This document shows positions 13,489 through 21,410 of a stretch of 24,283 nucleotides of DNA, one piece after another. Both the position numbers and the translations under genes were made by a program. How positions within the stretch are numbered: the first letter of the stretch is position 1; the number at the start of each line of letters is the position of its first letter. The DNA comes from Flavobacteriales bacterium CG_4_9_14_3_um_filter_32_8 (lineage in GTDB: Bacteria; Bacteroidota; Bacteroidia; Flavobacteriales_E; Vicingaceae). The stretch spans positions 1 to 24,283 of the forward strand of contig PFUQ01000160.1 in NCBI GenBank assembly GCA_002790175.1, read 5' to 3'. The notes beneath the pieces are model-generated. The model saw only the letters and a list, made by a program, of their open reading frames with translations. It searched no databases and had not been told where the DNA came from.

Positions 13489-14904
13489 TTATTTTTCTTT
13501 AACAGTTATTGTTTTATAAAAGCAGTTCTTTTTAATCTCATGGGTTGTAACATCTCGCCCAGTAATTAATATACGAAGCACTTTATTTCCTGCTACTTCA
13601 TAACGATGACTTAAGCCTTTGTTTTTGGTGATGGTAGAATCGTTATAATCAATGTAAAAATTTTCTATCGCATATTCTTTCCATTTTCCTTGTTTGACAG
13701 TAACATTAAATTCTTCTCCAACGATTAGTATGTCGGGAGTGGAAATGGATGGTTGAAAAACTTCTTTTATTTCCAACTCAAAAGAAGCCAATTCTTTGTG
13801 TTTTTCTCCAATAACTTTATCTAAAATACTAAGTTGAATAGGATAAATACCAGGTTTATTGAAACAATGAGAAGAACCCAACGAATTATCTTTTGTTCCA
13901 TCTCCAAAATCCCATTCATAAATCATTTCAACAGAATCAACATTTAGGGTAGCTTCTTCATAAAATTCGTAACACAATTGTTCTTCTTTCAATTCTTCAC
14001 AATTGGTAAAGGCAGGATAATCAATTGTTATTTTAAAAATATCATCTGTTCCGCTTCTATTTGAAGCAAAATAGGCTTCTTTTCCGTTTTTATGCCAAAC
14101 AATGGAAAAATCATCAAAAGCTGAATTAATGCTACTGTCTAATAATTCTGGAACACTCCATTGCGTATCCAAAAAAACAGAGGTATAAATATCTAATCCA
14201 CCAAACCCACCTATTTTGTCAGATGAAAAATACAACTTACCAGCTGCATCAATAAATGGGAAAAATTCGTTAGCAGCACTATTTATTTCTTTTCCTAAAT
14301 TAATTAATGATCCACACACACCATCGGTAATTTCTGAATAATAAATGTCCTTTCCACCAAAACCACCTTCAATATCAGATGAAATATACAATCTTTTTCC
14401 ATCCAAAGACAAACTAGGGTGTCCAAAACTGTATTCTGGAGTATTAAAATTACAAGGAACTATATTCTCCCAATCTATTCCATTATAAGTTGCTCGAAAA
14501 ACACCTAATTTATTTTCTTTGGTAATGCTGTCATTTAATTCTTTCGCTTCGCTTTGAGTTCTAGTAAAATAAGCAGTCTTTTCGTCAGCACTAAAAGTAA
14601 TTGCTCCTTCGTGAACTCCAGTTTTTAAAGCTGCACTAAACGAAACTTTTTTGCCAAACTGATTTTTTTTAAAGGGTATAAAATATAAACCAGTCATAGA
14701 TTTAGACTCGTTATTATCGCTTACACTAGAAAAAACTAATCCATTTTTATAATAAACAGGAGCATATTCGCCATTTAATGAATTAATAGCGGTAGGTTCT
14801 ACAGTTATTTTCTCTTGCGAAAAAACAACAACAGAACAACTGATTAATACTCCTAAAATAAAATATTTATTCAATAGATTTAATAAAAAATAGTTGGCAA
14901 ACAA
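13489..14904 (-). CDS. Exported PD40 beta-propeller and PKD-domain protein
   Basis: No ATG begins this frame. The candidate starts are TTG at 14904 (471 residues) or TTG at 14874 (461 residues, N-terminus MNKYFILGVLISCSVVVFSQ, the better signal peptide). LISC also fits a lipobox, so lipoprotein export is possible. The middle (about residues 30-295) has WD40-like PD40 blades with the typical pattern SLDGKRLYISSDIEGGFGGK and FSSDKIGGFGGLDIYTS, then ASNRSGTDDIFKI. A PKD domain follows (about residues 325-380; YEWDFGDGTKDNS). This is the arrangement of PorE-like T9SS accessory proteins but without their OmpA-type peptidoglycan-binding end. It heads the leftward operon, 136 bp from the divergent SiaA-like gene. 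Confidence in the domains is high, in the exact start low. Confidence 0.85.
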   Translation of the reverse strand: MFANYFLLNLLNKYFILGVLISCSVVVFSQEKITVEPTAINSLNGEYAPVYYKNGLVFSSVSDNNESKSMTGLYFIPFKKNQFGKKVSFSAALKTGVHEGAITFSADEKTAYFTRTQSEAKELNDSITKENKLGVFRATYNGIDWENIVPCNFNTPEYSFGHPSLSLDGKRLYISSDIEGGFGGKDIYYSEITDGVCGSLINLGKEINSAANEFFPFIDAAGKLYFSSDKIGGFGGLDIYTSVFLDTQWSVPELLDSSINSAFDDFSIVWHKNGKEAYFASNRSGTDDIFKITIDYPAFTNCEELKEEQLCYEFYEEATLNVDSVEMIYEWDFGDGTKDNSLGSSHCFNKPGIYPIQLSILDKVIGEKHKELASFELEIKEVFQPSISTPDILIVGEEFNVTVKQGKWKEYAIENFYIDYNDSTITKNKGLSHRYEVAGNKVLRILITGRDVTTHEIKKNCFYKTITVKEK

Positions 14905-14987
14905 CTGCTAACTTTAAACATCAACAATGATTTTATTACAACAATGCGAAAAATACTAAAAATTTACTATGCAGCCTATTGATTTTA

Positions 14988-15019
14988 TTGAGAAAATGAT
15001 TTTTTTTTAATTAGATTTG
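14988..15019 (+). promoter_or_regulatory. Promoter of the SiaA-like operon
   Basis: TTG (14988-14990), 21 nt, then TAGATTTG (15012-15019) is an exact TAnnTTTG match with the same spacing as the TetR-operon promoter. The start near 15026 leaves a leader of about 15 nt before the TTG start codon at 15041. I found no equally good promoter for the divergent operon starting at 14904. Confidence 0.68.
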
Positions 15020-15040
15020 GAAAAACAATTTTAAAACTAA

Positions 15041-18000
15041 TTGAAAATCAGAACTATTTATACTATTCGTATTTTCTTTCTTATTGCTGTATTTTTAACT
15101 ATTAATATTAATGCAGTACGTTCGCAAACTTACCAATTTTCTAAATATAGTGTGGAGCAAGGTCTTCCTCAACAGTATATTTATAGCATCAATCAAGATC
15201 AAAATGGTTTTATCTGGATAGGAACTGGCGATGGAATTTCAAAATTTGATGGTATTGATTTTCAGAATTTCACCATCAAAAATGGATTAGCAGAAAATTT
15301 TGTTACTTGTTCGGCTCAGCGTCAAAAAAATAGTATTTGGCTAGGGCATAATAGGGGGGGGATTAGTAGAATTAAAGATGGAAAAATTAAAGCCATTGTT
15401 TTCGATACCTTAATAGGTAGTAAAATAACTGGAATTATTGTGGATCAAGCTAATTATGTGTGGGCTACTTCACAAAATGGGTATTTAATTAGTATTAGTC
15501 CAACATTAGAAGTTAGAAAATTCGACCTATATGTTAATAAAAAAAACATCACATCAATTGCAGGAAAAATTGATGAGAATTTAATAATTGGAACAGATGA
15601 TGGATTATTTTTATGGGCTTTGGATAAAAAATTAGTACCCTCTAGTCCACTTGAAATAAACACCTATCATAGTAAAAAAATTAATTGCATAACTACAAGT
15701 AAGTATTTAAAAAATAATTTTTGGATTGGAACAGCTGAAAATGGCTTATATCAATTAAAATTTACAGCAGGATTAAAAAATAAATCGAGAAGCGAAAATA
15801 ATGCTTTTGACGTAGGAAATATCACCATTAACAACATTGAAGAGGATGTTAATAATAATTTATGGATTTCTACTCACTTAGGCTTGTATAAATTAACATA
15901 TAATGGTAAAGAAAAAGGTTATCAAGAAACGGTACAATATAACGAAGAAAATGGTATCAGCAATTACATTAACATTGCCAAAGTTGATCGGGAAGGAAAT
16001 ACATGGATTGGAACTTATGGAGAAGGTTTAGCGATGTTAAAAGACGAGATTTTTGTTTTTTATCAACATGAGGACAATGAAATTCCCAACGACACAAGGT
16101 CTTTTTTATTTCAAGATAGCATTAAATGGTTTGGCTTAGCTGCTGGGTTTTTAAAAATTGCTCCTAACGAAAAAGTAAAGTGGAAGTACTTTAATTCAAA
16201 AAATGGTTTTATAGATGCTCCCGTAACCAGTATTTTGAAAAATGGGGATGAACTATTTTTAAGTACCGATGGAGAGGGTTTGTATCGTTTTAACATGAAA
16301 ACCGAAAAATTTACCAAAGAGTTTTTAGTTACCTCCTATTTGGCGAATAACATCCATAAAATGGTTGCTTTCAATAATGATTTATGGGTGGCAACTGAAG
16401 GAGGATTGATAGCAAAAAATATGAATACCAAAAAAACGGACATCTACAATACCCGAACAGGATTAAAACATAATTCTATTTACGATATTAAGTTATTAAA
16501 AGATGGTGGCATTGTTTTAGTTTCTCATAGTAATTATTTGACTTTTATTAAAAAAGGGGTGGTATCCCATTTATTGGTTGCGGATATAGACCAATTAATG
16601 GACATTGTTGCCATTGAAATAGACGAAAACAACAACTTTTGGTTAGCCACTTTAGGAAATGGGATATATAAACAGGAGGCGGATAGTTTTATTCATATTT
16701 CAAGCGATAATGGATTAAAATCCGATTACTGTTATAGCATTGTCTCCGATAATAAAAATGGAGTATGGATTGGTCATAGAGGTGGATTAAGTAGAATTAG
16801 TAAGGAATCGCTAAAAATAGAAGTATTTGATGCAAAAAAAGGAATTAATGATGATTTTAATAAAGATGCTATTTACGTAGATAAAGAAAAAAATATATGG
16901 TTTGGCACCAATAAAAGGACTATAAAATTTAATCCAAAAAAGTTCTCACAAAACATAATTCCTCCAGTGGTTAGCATTAAAAATATTTTTATTTCAGACG
17001 AAAAAATTCCAATCCAGCAAAGGATAACACTGCCCTACAACAAATACAAAATTAAAATAGAGTTTATTGGCATTAGTTTTAAGCAGCCTGAAAGTGTAAA
17101 ATATCAATATTTTTTAGAAGGATACGATTTAGATTGGTCTGAAAGTTCTTCTGAAAATACAGCAAATTACCCAAGAATTGAAGATGGAACCTATACGTTT
17201 TATGTAAAAGCTTGTAATAATGATGGTTTCTGTTCAGAAAAAACTTTAGCCTTTTCTATTGAAGTTGCTGCTCCTTTTTGGAAAAAATGGTGGTTCATCA
17301 TTTCGGCATTCATCACTTTAATAATTCTTAGTTATTACATCATCAAAAGAAGAGATAGGGTTCAAAAAGAAATTCAGAAAACATTAGAAACAGAATTAGA
17401 AAAAAGAACGAAAGAAGTTGTTAATAAAAACAAAGAACTAGAAGCAAAAAACAACAACATAACTGATAGCATCAATTATGCATTAAGAATTCAAAAATCT
17501 ATATTGCCTAGTAAAAATTTAATGAAAGCACATTTTCCAGATTCATTTGTTTTTTATCAACCTAGAGACATTGTAAGCGGTGATTTTTATTGGTACGAAA
17601 AAATTGGCAACAAATTTATTGTAGTTTGTGCCGATTGTACTGGACATGGAGTTCCTGGTGCTTTTATGAGCATGATTGCAAGTACTTTATTTAAAGAAAT
17701 TGCCTATCAATACGAAATTACTGACCCCGCTTCTTTTTTATATGAACTGGATGAACTGTTAAAAAATACATTACATAAATCGGATAAATCTTCTGTTCAT
17801 GATGGATTGGATCTGTCCATCTGTGTTTTTGATTTAGAAACGAATTATGTATCGTTTTCAGGTGCTTATCGTCCTTTATTAATTTATAGAAATAATTCCG
17901 AACAATCAAAGTTAGAGCGAATAAAAACATCCAGTTTTTCTATTGGAGGAGACGATTTTATACAAAAAGAATTTATCACCTTTGGAGAACAATTACAAAA

Positions 18001-18220
18001 GGGGGATATTGTTTATTTGTTTACTGATGGTTTCCCCGACCAGTTTGGGGGAGAGAATGGGAAAAAGTTATATTTAAAAGGATTTATGTCATTAATTGAA
18101 AATTCAGTAGATTTGAACATGGATGAACAACATTTATTACTTCTACATTTTTTAAAAGATTGGAAGAGAGATAGAAAACAAGTAGATGATGTATTAGTGA
18201 TGGGTATTAAAATTAATTAA
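15041..18220 (+). CDS. Beta-propeller transmembrane receptor fused to a PP2C/SpoIIE phosphatase (SiaA-like)
   Basis: A 1059-residue protein starting at TTG (no ATG is available before the signal peptide MKIRTIYTIRIFFLIAVFLT). Residues about 30-635 form two-component-propeller blades (for example DQNGFIWIGTGDGISKFDG, GNTWIGTYGEGLAML and NGVWIGHRGGLSRIS), followed by a Y_Y_Y domain (about 640-740), one transmembrane helix (about 748-768), a coiled coil (about 770-815) and a PP2C/SpoIIE phosphatase. Metal ligands are present: D848 (SGDFYW), D865 (ADCTGHG), D996 (FTDGFPDQF) and D1049/D1050. The propeller is periplasmic, as in Bacteroidota polysaccharide sensors, but the output is a phosphatase instead of a kinase. 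With the SiaB- and SiaC-like genes immediately downstream it should dephosphorylate a SiaC-like protein on ligand binding. Confidence 0.92.
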   Translation: MKIRTIYTIRIFFLIAVFLTININAVRSQTYQFSKYSVEQGLPQQYIYSINQDQNGFIWIGTGDGISKFDGIDFQNFTIKNGLAENFVTCSAQRQKNSIWLGHNRGGISRIKDGKIKAIVFDTLIGSKITGIIVDQANYVWATSQNGYLISISPTLEVRKFDLYVNKKNITSIAGKIDENLIIGTDDGLFLWALDKKLVPSSPLEINTYHSKKINCITTSKYLKNNFWIGTAENGLYQLKFTAGLKNKSRSENNAFDVGNITINNIEEDVNNNLWISTHLGLYKLTYNGKEKGYQETVQYNEENGISNYINIAKVDREGNTWIGTYGEGLAMLKDEIFVFYQHEDNEIPNDTRSFLFQDSIKWFGLAAGFLKIAPNEKVKWKYFNSKNGFIDAPVTSILKNGDELFLSTDGEGLYRFNMKTEKFTKEFLVTSYLANNIHKMVAFNNDLWVATEGGLIAKNMNTKKTDIYNTRTGLKHNSIYDIKLLKDGGIVLVSHSNYLTFIKKGVVSHLLVADIDQLMDIVAIEIDENNNFWLATLGNGIYKQEADSFIHISSDNGLKSDYCYSIVSDNKNGVWIGHRGGLSRISKESLKIEVFDAKKGINDDFNKDAIYVDKEKNIWFGTNKRTIKFNPKKFSQNIIPPVVSIKNIFISDEKIPIQQRITLPYNKYKIKIEFIGISFKQPESVKYQYFLEGYDLDWSESSSENTANYPRIEDGTYTFYVKACNNDGFCSEKTLAFSIEVAAPFWKKWWFIISAFITLIILSYYIIKRRDRVQKEIQKTLETELEKRTKEVVNKNKELEAKNNNITDSINYALRIQKSILPSKNLMKAHFPDSFVFYQPRDIVSGDFYWYEKIGNKFIVVCADCTGHGVPGAFMSMIASTLFKEIAYQYEITDPASFLYELDELLKNTLHKSDKSSVHDGLDLSICVFDLETNYVSFSGAYRPLLIYRNNSEQSKLERIKTSSFSIGGDDFIQKEFITFGEQLQKGDIVYLFTDGFPDQFGGENGKKLYLKGFMSLIENSVDLNMDEQHLLLLHFLKDWKRDRKQVDDVLVMGIKIN

Positions 18221-18808
18221 TTGAGCTTAGCAGAAGAACATATTAAATGTGAAAATCAGATTTTAGCCGATTATCATGCTATTAAGGAAAGTCTTAAAAA
18301 GGATGATGTTATTATCTGTCAACACATAGGTACCTTTAATCAGCACATCTTAATTTCAATTATTTCATTATTAGACCATACTTTGGTGCAAAATGGAGAA
18401 TACTTAAGCATAAAAAAACGATTAAGTTATCTCGTTATAGAATGTATTCATAACATTATTTTTCATTCTAACATTACTTCCGATAAAAACCAATTGGCTT
18501 ACCTTCTTATCATAAAAAATGAATTGGGTTATACCATTTACGCCTCTAATGCCATGGAAACAAAAAATATTGTAATGTTAGAGGCTAAAATAAATGACTT
18601 GTTGGCAATTAAAAAAAGTGCACTCTCTAATTTATTTAAAAAGAAAATTCAAACCCCTGAAATTAATGAAAATGGTTATGCTGGGCTAGGTTTACTCACT
18701 ATTATGGATAAATCAGGTAAAGATTTCAACTACAAAATAGCTAAGGTTTCCCAAACATTCGCATTGTTTCATTTAGAAATAAACATTAACTATAAAAATT
18801 ACCAATAA
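18221..18808 (+). CDS. SiaB-family protein kinase (GHKL fold)
   Basis: A 195-residue protein. The only reasonable start is TTG at 18221, directly after the TAA stop (18218-18220) of the phosphatase gene. An ATPase N-box is visible as VIECIHNIIFHS (residues 72-83, E74 and N78), and a glycine motif as GYAGLGLLTIMDKSG (residues 152-166), the pattern of the SiaB/DUF6272 kinases related to anti-sigma-factor kinases. In Pseudomonas, SiaB phosphorylates SiaC and opposes SiaA. Here it is flanked by the SiaA-like phosphatase and a SiaC-like protein that overlaps it by 1 nt (TAATG at 18806-18810), so the enzyme pair and one substrate are translationally coupled. The targets are probably both SiaC-like proteins of this region. 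Confidence 0.88.
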   Translation: MSLAEEHIKCENQILADYHAIKESLKKDDVIICQHIGTFNQHILISIISLLDHTLVQNGEYLSIKKRLSYLVIECIHNIIFHSNITSDKNQLAYLLIIKNELGYTIYASNAMETKNIVMLEAKINDLLAIKKSALSNLFKKKIQTPEINENGYAGLGLLTIMDKSGKDFNYKIAKVSQTFALFHLEININYKNYQ

Positions 18809-19191
18809 TGGAAAATATAAACAGAATAGAAGCAGCTGACTGTCCCGAGATAAATTTCGATAAAAAAAGTAAAATTTTCAGAATTGCTGGTAATTCCTAC
18901 CCCGAAAATTGCGAAACTATTTATGAACCTATTAAAAATTTTATTGAAAATTACAATGTTGAAGAAAATAAAATATTAAACCTTGAGTTCCAATTTAACC
19001 TCATCAACTCCACCTCTATTGTTTACATCGCACAAATAATAATGAAAATTGCAGAACTTGCTCAGAAAGGACTACAGGTTTCTATAAAGTGGTTGTACGA
19101 CATTAACGATGAAGAATTATTAGATTTAGGTAATAAATTATCTTCCATATCTAATTTACCCTTTGAATACGTAAAACTAAAAGAAGAATAG
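18808..19191 (+). CDS. SiaC-family protein (DUF1987), second, diverged copy
   Basis: A 127-residue protein aligning with the copy at 12144-12515: GNSYPENCETIYEPIKNFIE (residues 28-47) against GKSLPENSIEFYEPLLNALE, and FQFNLINSTSIVYI (residues 61-74) against LEYFNTGSSKCILNI. The threonine expected to be phosphorylated (T66 in the other copy) is Leu here, although Ser/Thr residues follow (S68, T69, S70). It may be phosphorylated at a shifted position or be a non-switching partner. Its ATG overlaps the SiaB-like stop by 1 nt, and the T9SS cargo gene follows after 14 nt. There is no signal peptide, so it is cytoplasmic. The family call is good; its phosphorylation state is uncertain. Confidence 0.83.
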   Translation: MENINRIEAADCPEINFDKKSKIFRIAGNSYPENCETIYEPIKNFIENYNVEENKILNLEFQFNLINSTSIVYIAQIIMKIAELAQKGLQVSIKWLYDINDEELLDLGNKLSSISNLPFEYVKLKEE

Positions 19192-19205
19192 TAATTTTAT
19201 TTTTT

Positions 19206-20282
19206 ATGCAAAAATATTTATTAATATATTTTACCATTTTTTTAATTGGAACTGAGGTTTTTGCTCAGTGTCCTACAAGCGTTTCTATTGTTAGTATTCC
19301 CGACGTTTCAACAGTACCTGTATGTAAAGGTACACCCGTTCAATTAGAAGCAAATCCTTCTACTGGTGCAATAACACCTAATTATATATGGGTTGTTAAT
19401 GGTGATACACTTGTTGGCACAGATTCTATTATTAATTTGCTTGCCTACAATCAAAATGTGCAAGTATATTTAATAACAACTACCGGTTGTGTACCAGCTA
19501 ACGAAGATACTGCAACTACAACGATAGCAATTCTAACTGTTACTATTCAATCAACCGTGACTCCCGAACCAGGTTGCGATTTAACAAAAGCCAATATTCT
19601 GATTACCTCAACTGGCGGAACAGCTCCTTACAATTACAATTTGGTAGGCATTGGAACAAGCAGCACAGGTGCTTATAACGATGTGCCAGCAGGAACTTAT
19701 ACGCTGTATATCACAGACGACCAAGGGTGTAATGATACCAATCAGATTACAGTTACTCCAATTCCGAAAGAGTTAACAACCACGGTAACTCCCCAAATAA
19801 CCGAATGTAACCAAACCACAGCTGATGTTATTATTACCACCACCGGCGGAACAGCACCTTATACTTACGATTTACAAGGTATAGGACAAAATAATGATGG
19901 GCTTTTTTCTGCTGTTCCAACAGGAGATTACACGTTGTACATTACTGATAGCGAAGGATGTGTTGACACTAGTGTTGTTTCAATAGTGCCATTTACTTGT
20001 CCACCACCAACACCAACAGAAGTGATAACTCCCAATGGAGATGATATAAATGATACGTGGTACATTTATAATATACAATTTTATCCAGATAATGAAGTAT
20101 TTATTTTTGACCGATGGGGACAACGTGTTTACCATAAAAAAGGATATGAAAATAAAGATGGTTGGGACGTGAAATACATTGGGCTTAATTTACCTGTTTC
20201 CACCTACTATTATATTTTAAAAGTATATCAAGAAAATAGTGAAGACCTATATTTTAATGGACCCATTTCAATTTTTAGATAG
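19206..20282 (+). CDS. SprB-repeat surface protein with type B T9SS signal
   Basis: A 358-residue protein with signal peptide MQKYLLIYFTIFLIGTEVFAQ. An Ig/PKD-like domain (about residues 22-112) precedes two SprB-type repeats whose common segment GGTAPY recurs after exactly 77 residues (TSTGGTAPYNYNLVGIG and TTTGGTAPYTYDLQGIG; each ends YTLYITD.(Q/E)GC). The last 95 residues are the gliding-motility-associated C-terminal domain (ITPNGDDINDTWYI, FDRWGQRVYHKKGY, DGWDVKY, STYYYILK), the type B T9SS export signal. It is therefore secreted through T9SS and probably held at the surface by the PorP/SprF protein encoded next to it. It is far smaller than SprB (thousands of residues). The stop abuts the next ATG, so the two are made together. 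Confidence 0.93.
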   Translation: MQKYLLIYFTIFLIGTEVFAQCPTSVSIVSIPDVSTVPVCKGTPVQLEANPSTGAITPNYIWVVNGDTLVGTDSIINLLAYNQNVQVYLITTTGCVPANEDTATTTIAILTVTIQSTVTPEPGCDLTKANILITSTGGTAPYNYNLVGIGTSSTGAYNDVPAGTYTLYITDDQGCNDTNQITVTPIPKELTTTVTPQITECNQTTADVIITTTGGTAPYTYDLQGIGQNNDGLFSAVPTGDYTLYITDSEGCVDTSVVSIVPFTCPPPTPTEVITPNGDDINDTWYIYNIQFYPDNEVFIFDRWGQRVYHKKGYENKDGWDVKYIGLNLPVSTYYYILKVYQENSEDLYFNGPISIFR

Positions 20283-21218
20283 ATGAAAAAGAGACTTTTT
20301 ATTCCATTATTTTTATTATTTTCAATTATTGGAAATGCTCAGCAGTCCGTTCAATATTCTCAATATACCTTTAATAATTTTGGTTACAATCCTGCATTTT
20401 TAGGCACCATTCCATGTACCGATTTTAGAGCGGGGACAAGAATACAATGGCTAGGTTTTAGAGGAGCACCACGTTCCTCTTTTGCAAGTTTACAATATAC
20501 CATTCCAAAAAGATTTTATAAAAATAGTGCAAAACATGGCGTTGGTCTTTATGTGGAACAAGATGATGTTCATTTAACGACTAGAACTTTTATAAAATTG
20601 GCATACGCTTATCATACCAAAATTTCTTCTAAATATACTATGGGACTAGGTATTTTTGCTGGCATTCAGCAATATTCTACCGATGATGTTTTTGGGGGAA
20701 CAACCAATAACGACCCCGTTTTGGCAGCTGCAGCAGGTTCTGTTTTACGTTATCCCGACATTATGCCTGGAGTTTTATTGTACAGCAATAAAATATACTG
20801 GAGTTTATCCATTAACCAACTGTATTTTAAGAGCATTAATTTAGGAGAAAAAGAAGCTCAAGTCAATCAATATTATTTTGGAGCTGGGCATAAATCTGCT
20901 TTTGGAAATTGGACCGTTTTTAAATCTTTCTTATTGAAACAAAATATTATGGGACCTCCTGGTTTAGATTTAAACATGGCTTGGGTGTACCGACAAAAAA
21001 CAACTTTTGGCTTAGGTTATCGAGTGGGAGAATCAGTAATTGCACAATTAAAATTTAAATTGGGTTCGCTTAATGTAGGTTATGCTTTTGATTTTCCTTT
21101 AAATAAAATTTATGGCAATTACGGTCATGAAATAATGATTGGTTTTAATAAATGTGCTGGTACTGGAGCTGGTGAAGGTGGTGGAATGAAGCCTCACGTT
21201 TGCCCGGCTTATAATTAA
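20283..21218 (+). CDS. PorP/SprF-family outer-membrane protein
   Basis: A 311-residue protein starting MKKRLFIPLFLLFSIIGNAQ (signal peptide), followed by the family opening SVQYSQYTFNNFGYNPAFLG. The rest alternates hydrophobic and polar residues, as expected of an outer-membrane beta-barrel. PorP/SprF proteins partner individual T9SS type B cargos and help anchor or secrete them. The ATG directly follows the stop of the SprB-repeat gene (20280-20282), a pairing typical of Bacteroidota. It is the last gene of the operon running from 15041. The C-terminus carries a Gly-rich loop (GTGAGEGGGMKPHVCPAYN). The short frame at 20656-20844 is a shadow. Confidence 0.93.
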   Translation: MKKRLFIPLFLLFSIIGNAQQSVQYSQYTFNNFGYNPAFLGTIPCTDFRAGTRIQWLGFRGAPRSSFASLQYTIPKRFYKNSAKHGVGLYVEQDDVHLTTRTFIKLAYAYHTKISSKYTMGLGIFAGIQQYSTDDVFGGTTNNDPVLAAAAGSVLRYPDIMPGVLLYSNKIYWSLSINQLYFKSINLGEKEAQVNQYYFGAGHKSAFGNWTVFKSFLLKQNIMGPPGLDLNMAWVYRQKTTFGLGYRVGESVIAQLKFKLGSLNVGYAFDFPLNKIYGNYGHEIMIGFNKCAGTGAGEGGGMKPHVCPAYN

Positions 21219-21289
21219 TATTTTTGTGATACTTACTATTGTTCAGCCCACGATTGTGTCTTCAGCCACAGCTACCACCAGTAGAATAA

Positions 21290-21343
21290 GTTGCTAGTTC
21301 GAGTTTGTCCATCAGCTGACGGAGTACTCGGACTTACAGCAAC
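21290..21343. repeat. Long imperfect hairpin between convergent operons
   Basis: GTTGCT (21290-21295) pairs with AGCAAC (21338-21343). Inside, AGT-CGAGT pairs with ACTCG-ACT with single-base mismatches, then TCC with GGA, leaving a loop that itself contains CAGCTG. The 54-nt element is GC-richer than the surrounding DNA. No T-run follows on either side, so it is not a standard terminator. Confidence 0.6.
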
Positions 21344-21382
21344 AAAACCTTAATGGCAAGATGGCGAAGACACTAACAAGGC

Positions 21383-21410
21383 AAAAAAAACATCTTACCG
21401 ATGTCTTTTT
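21383..21410 (-). terminator. Intrinsic terminator overlapping the ygiQ stop codon
   Basis: On the minus strand GACATC, GGTAA and GATG precede a run of eight T: the ACATC/GATGT stem spans the last codons and the TAA stop (21395-21397) of the ygiQ gene, and the T-run lies at 21383-21390. The + strand also ends in a five-T run (21406-21410), so it may work for the rightward operon too. Confidence 0.65.

Noticed and set aside
17718..17930. 70-codon minus-strand frame inside the phosphatase domain
   Set aside because: Antisense to well-conserved PP2C coding sequence; a shadow frame.
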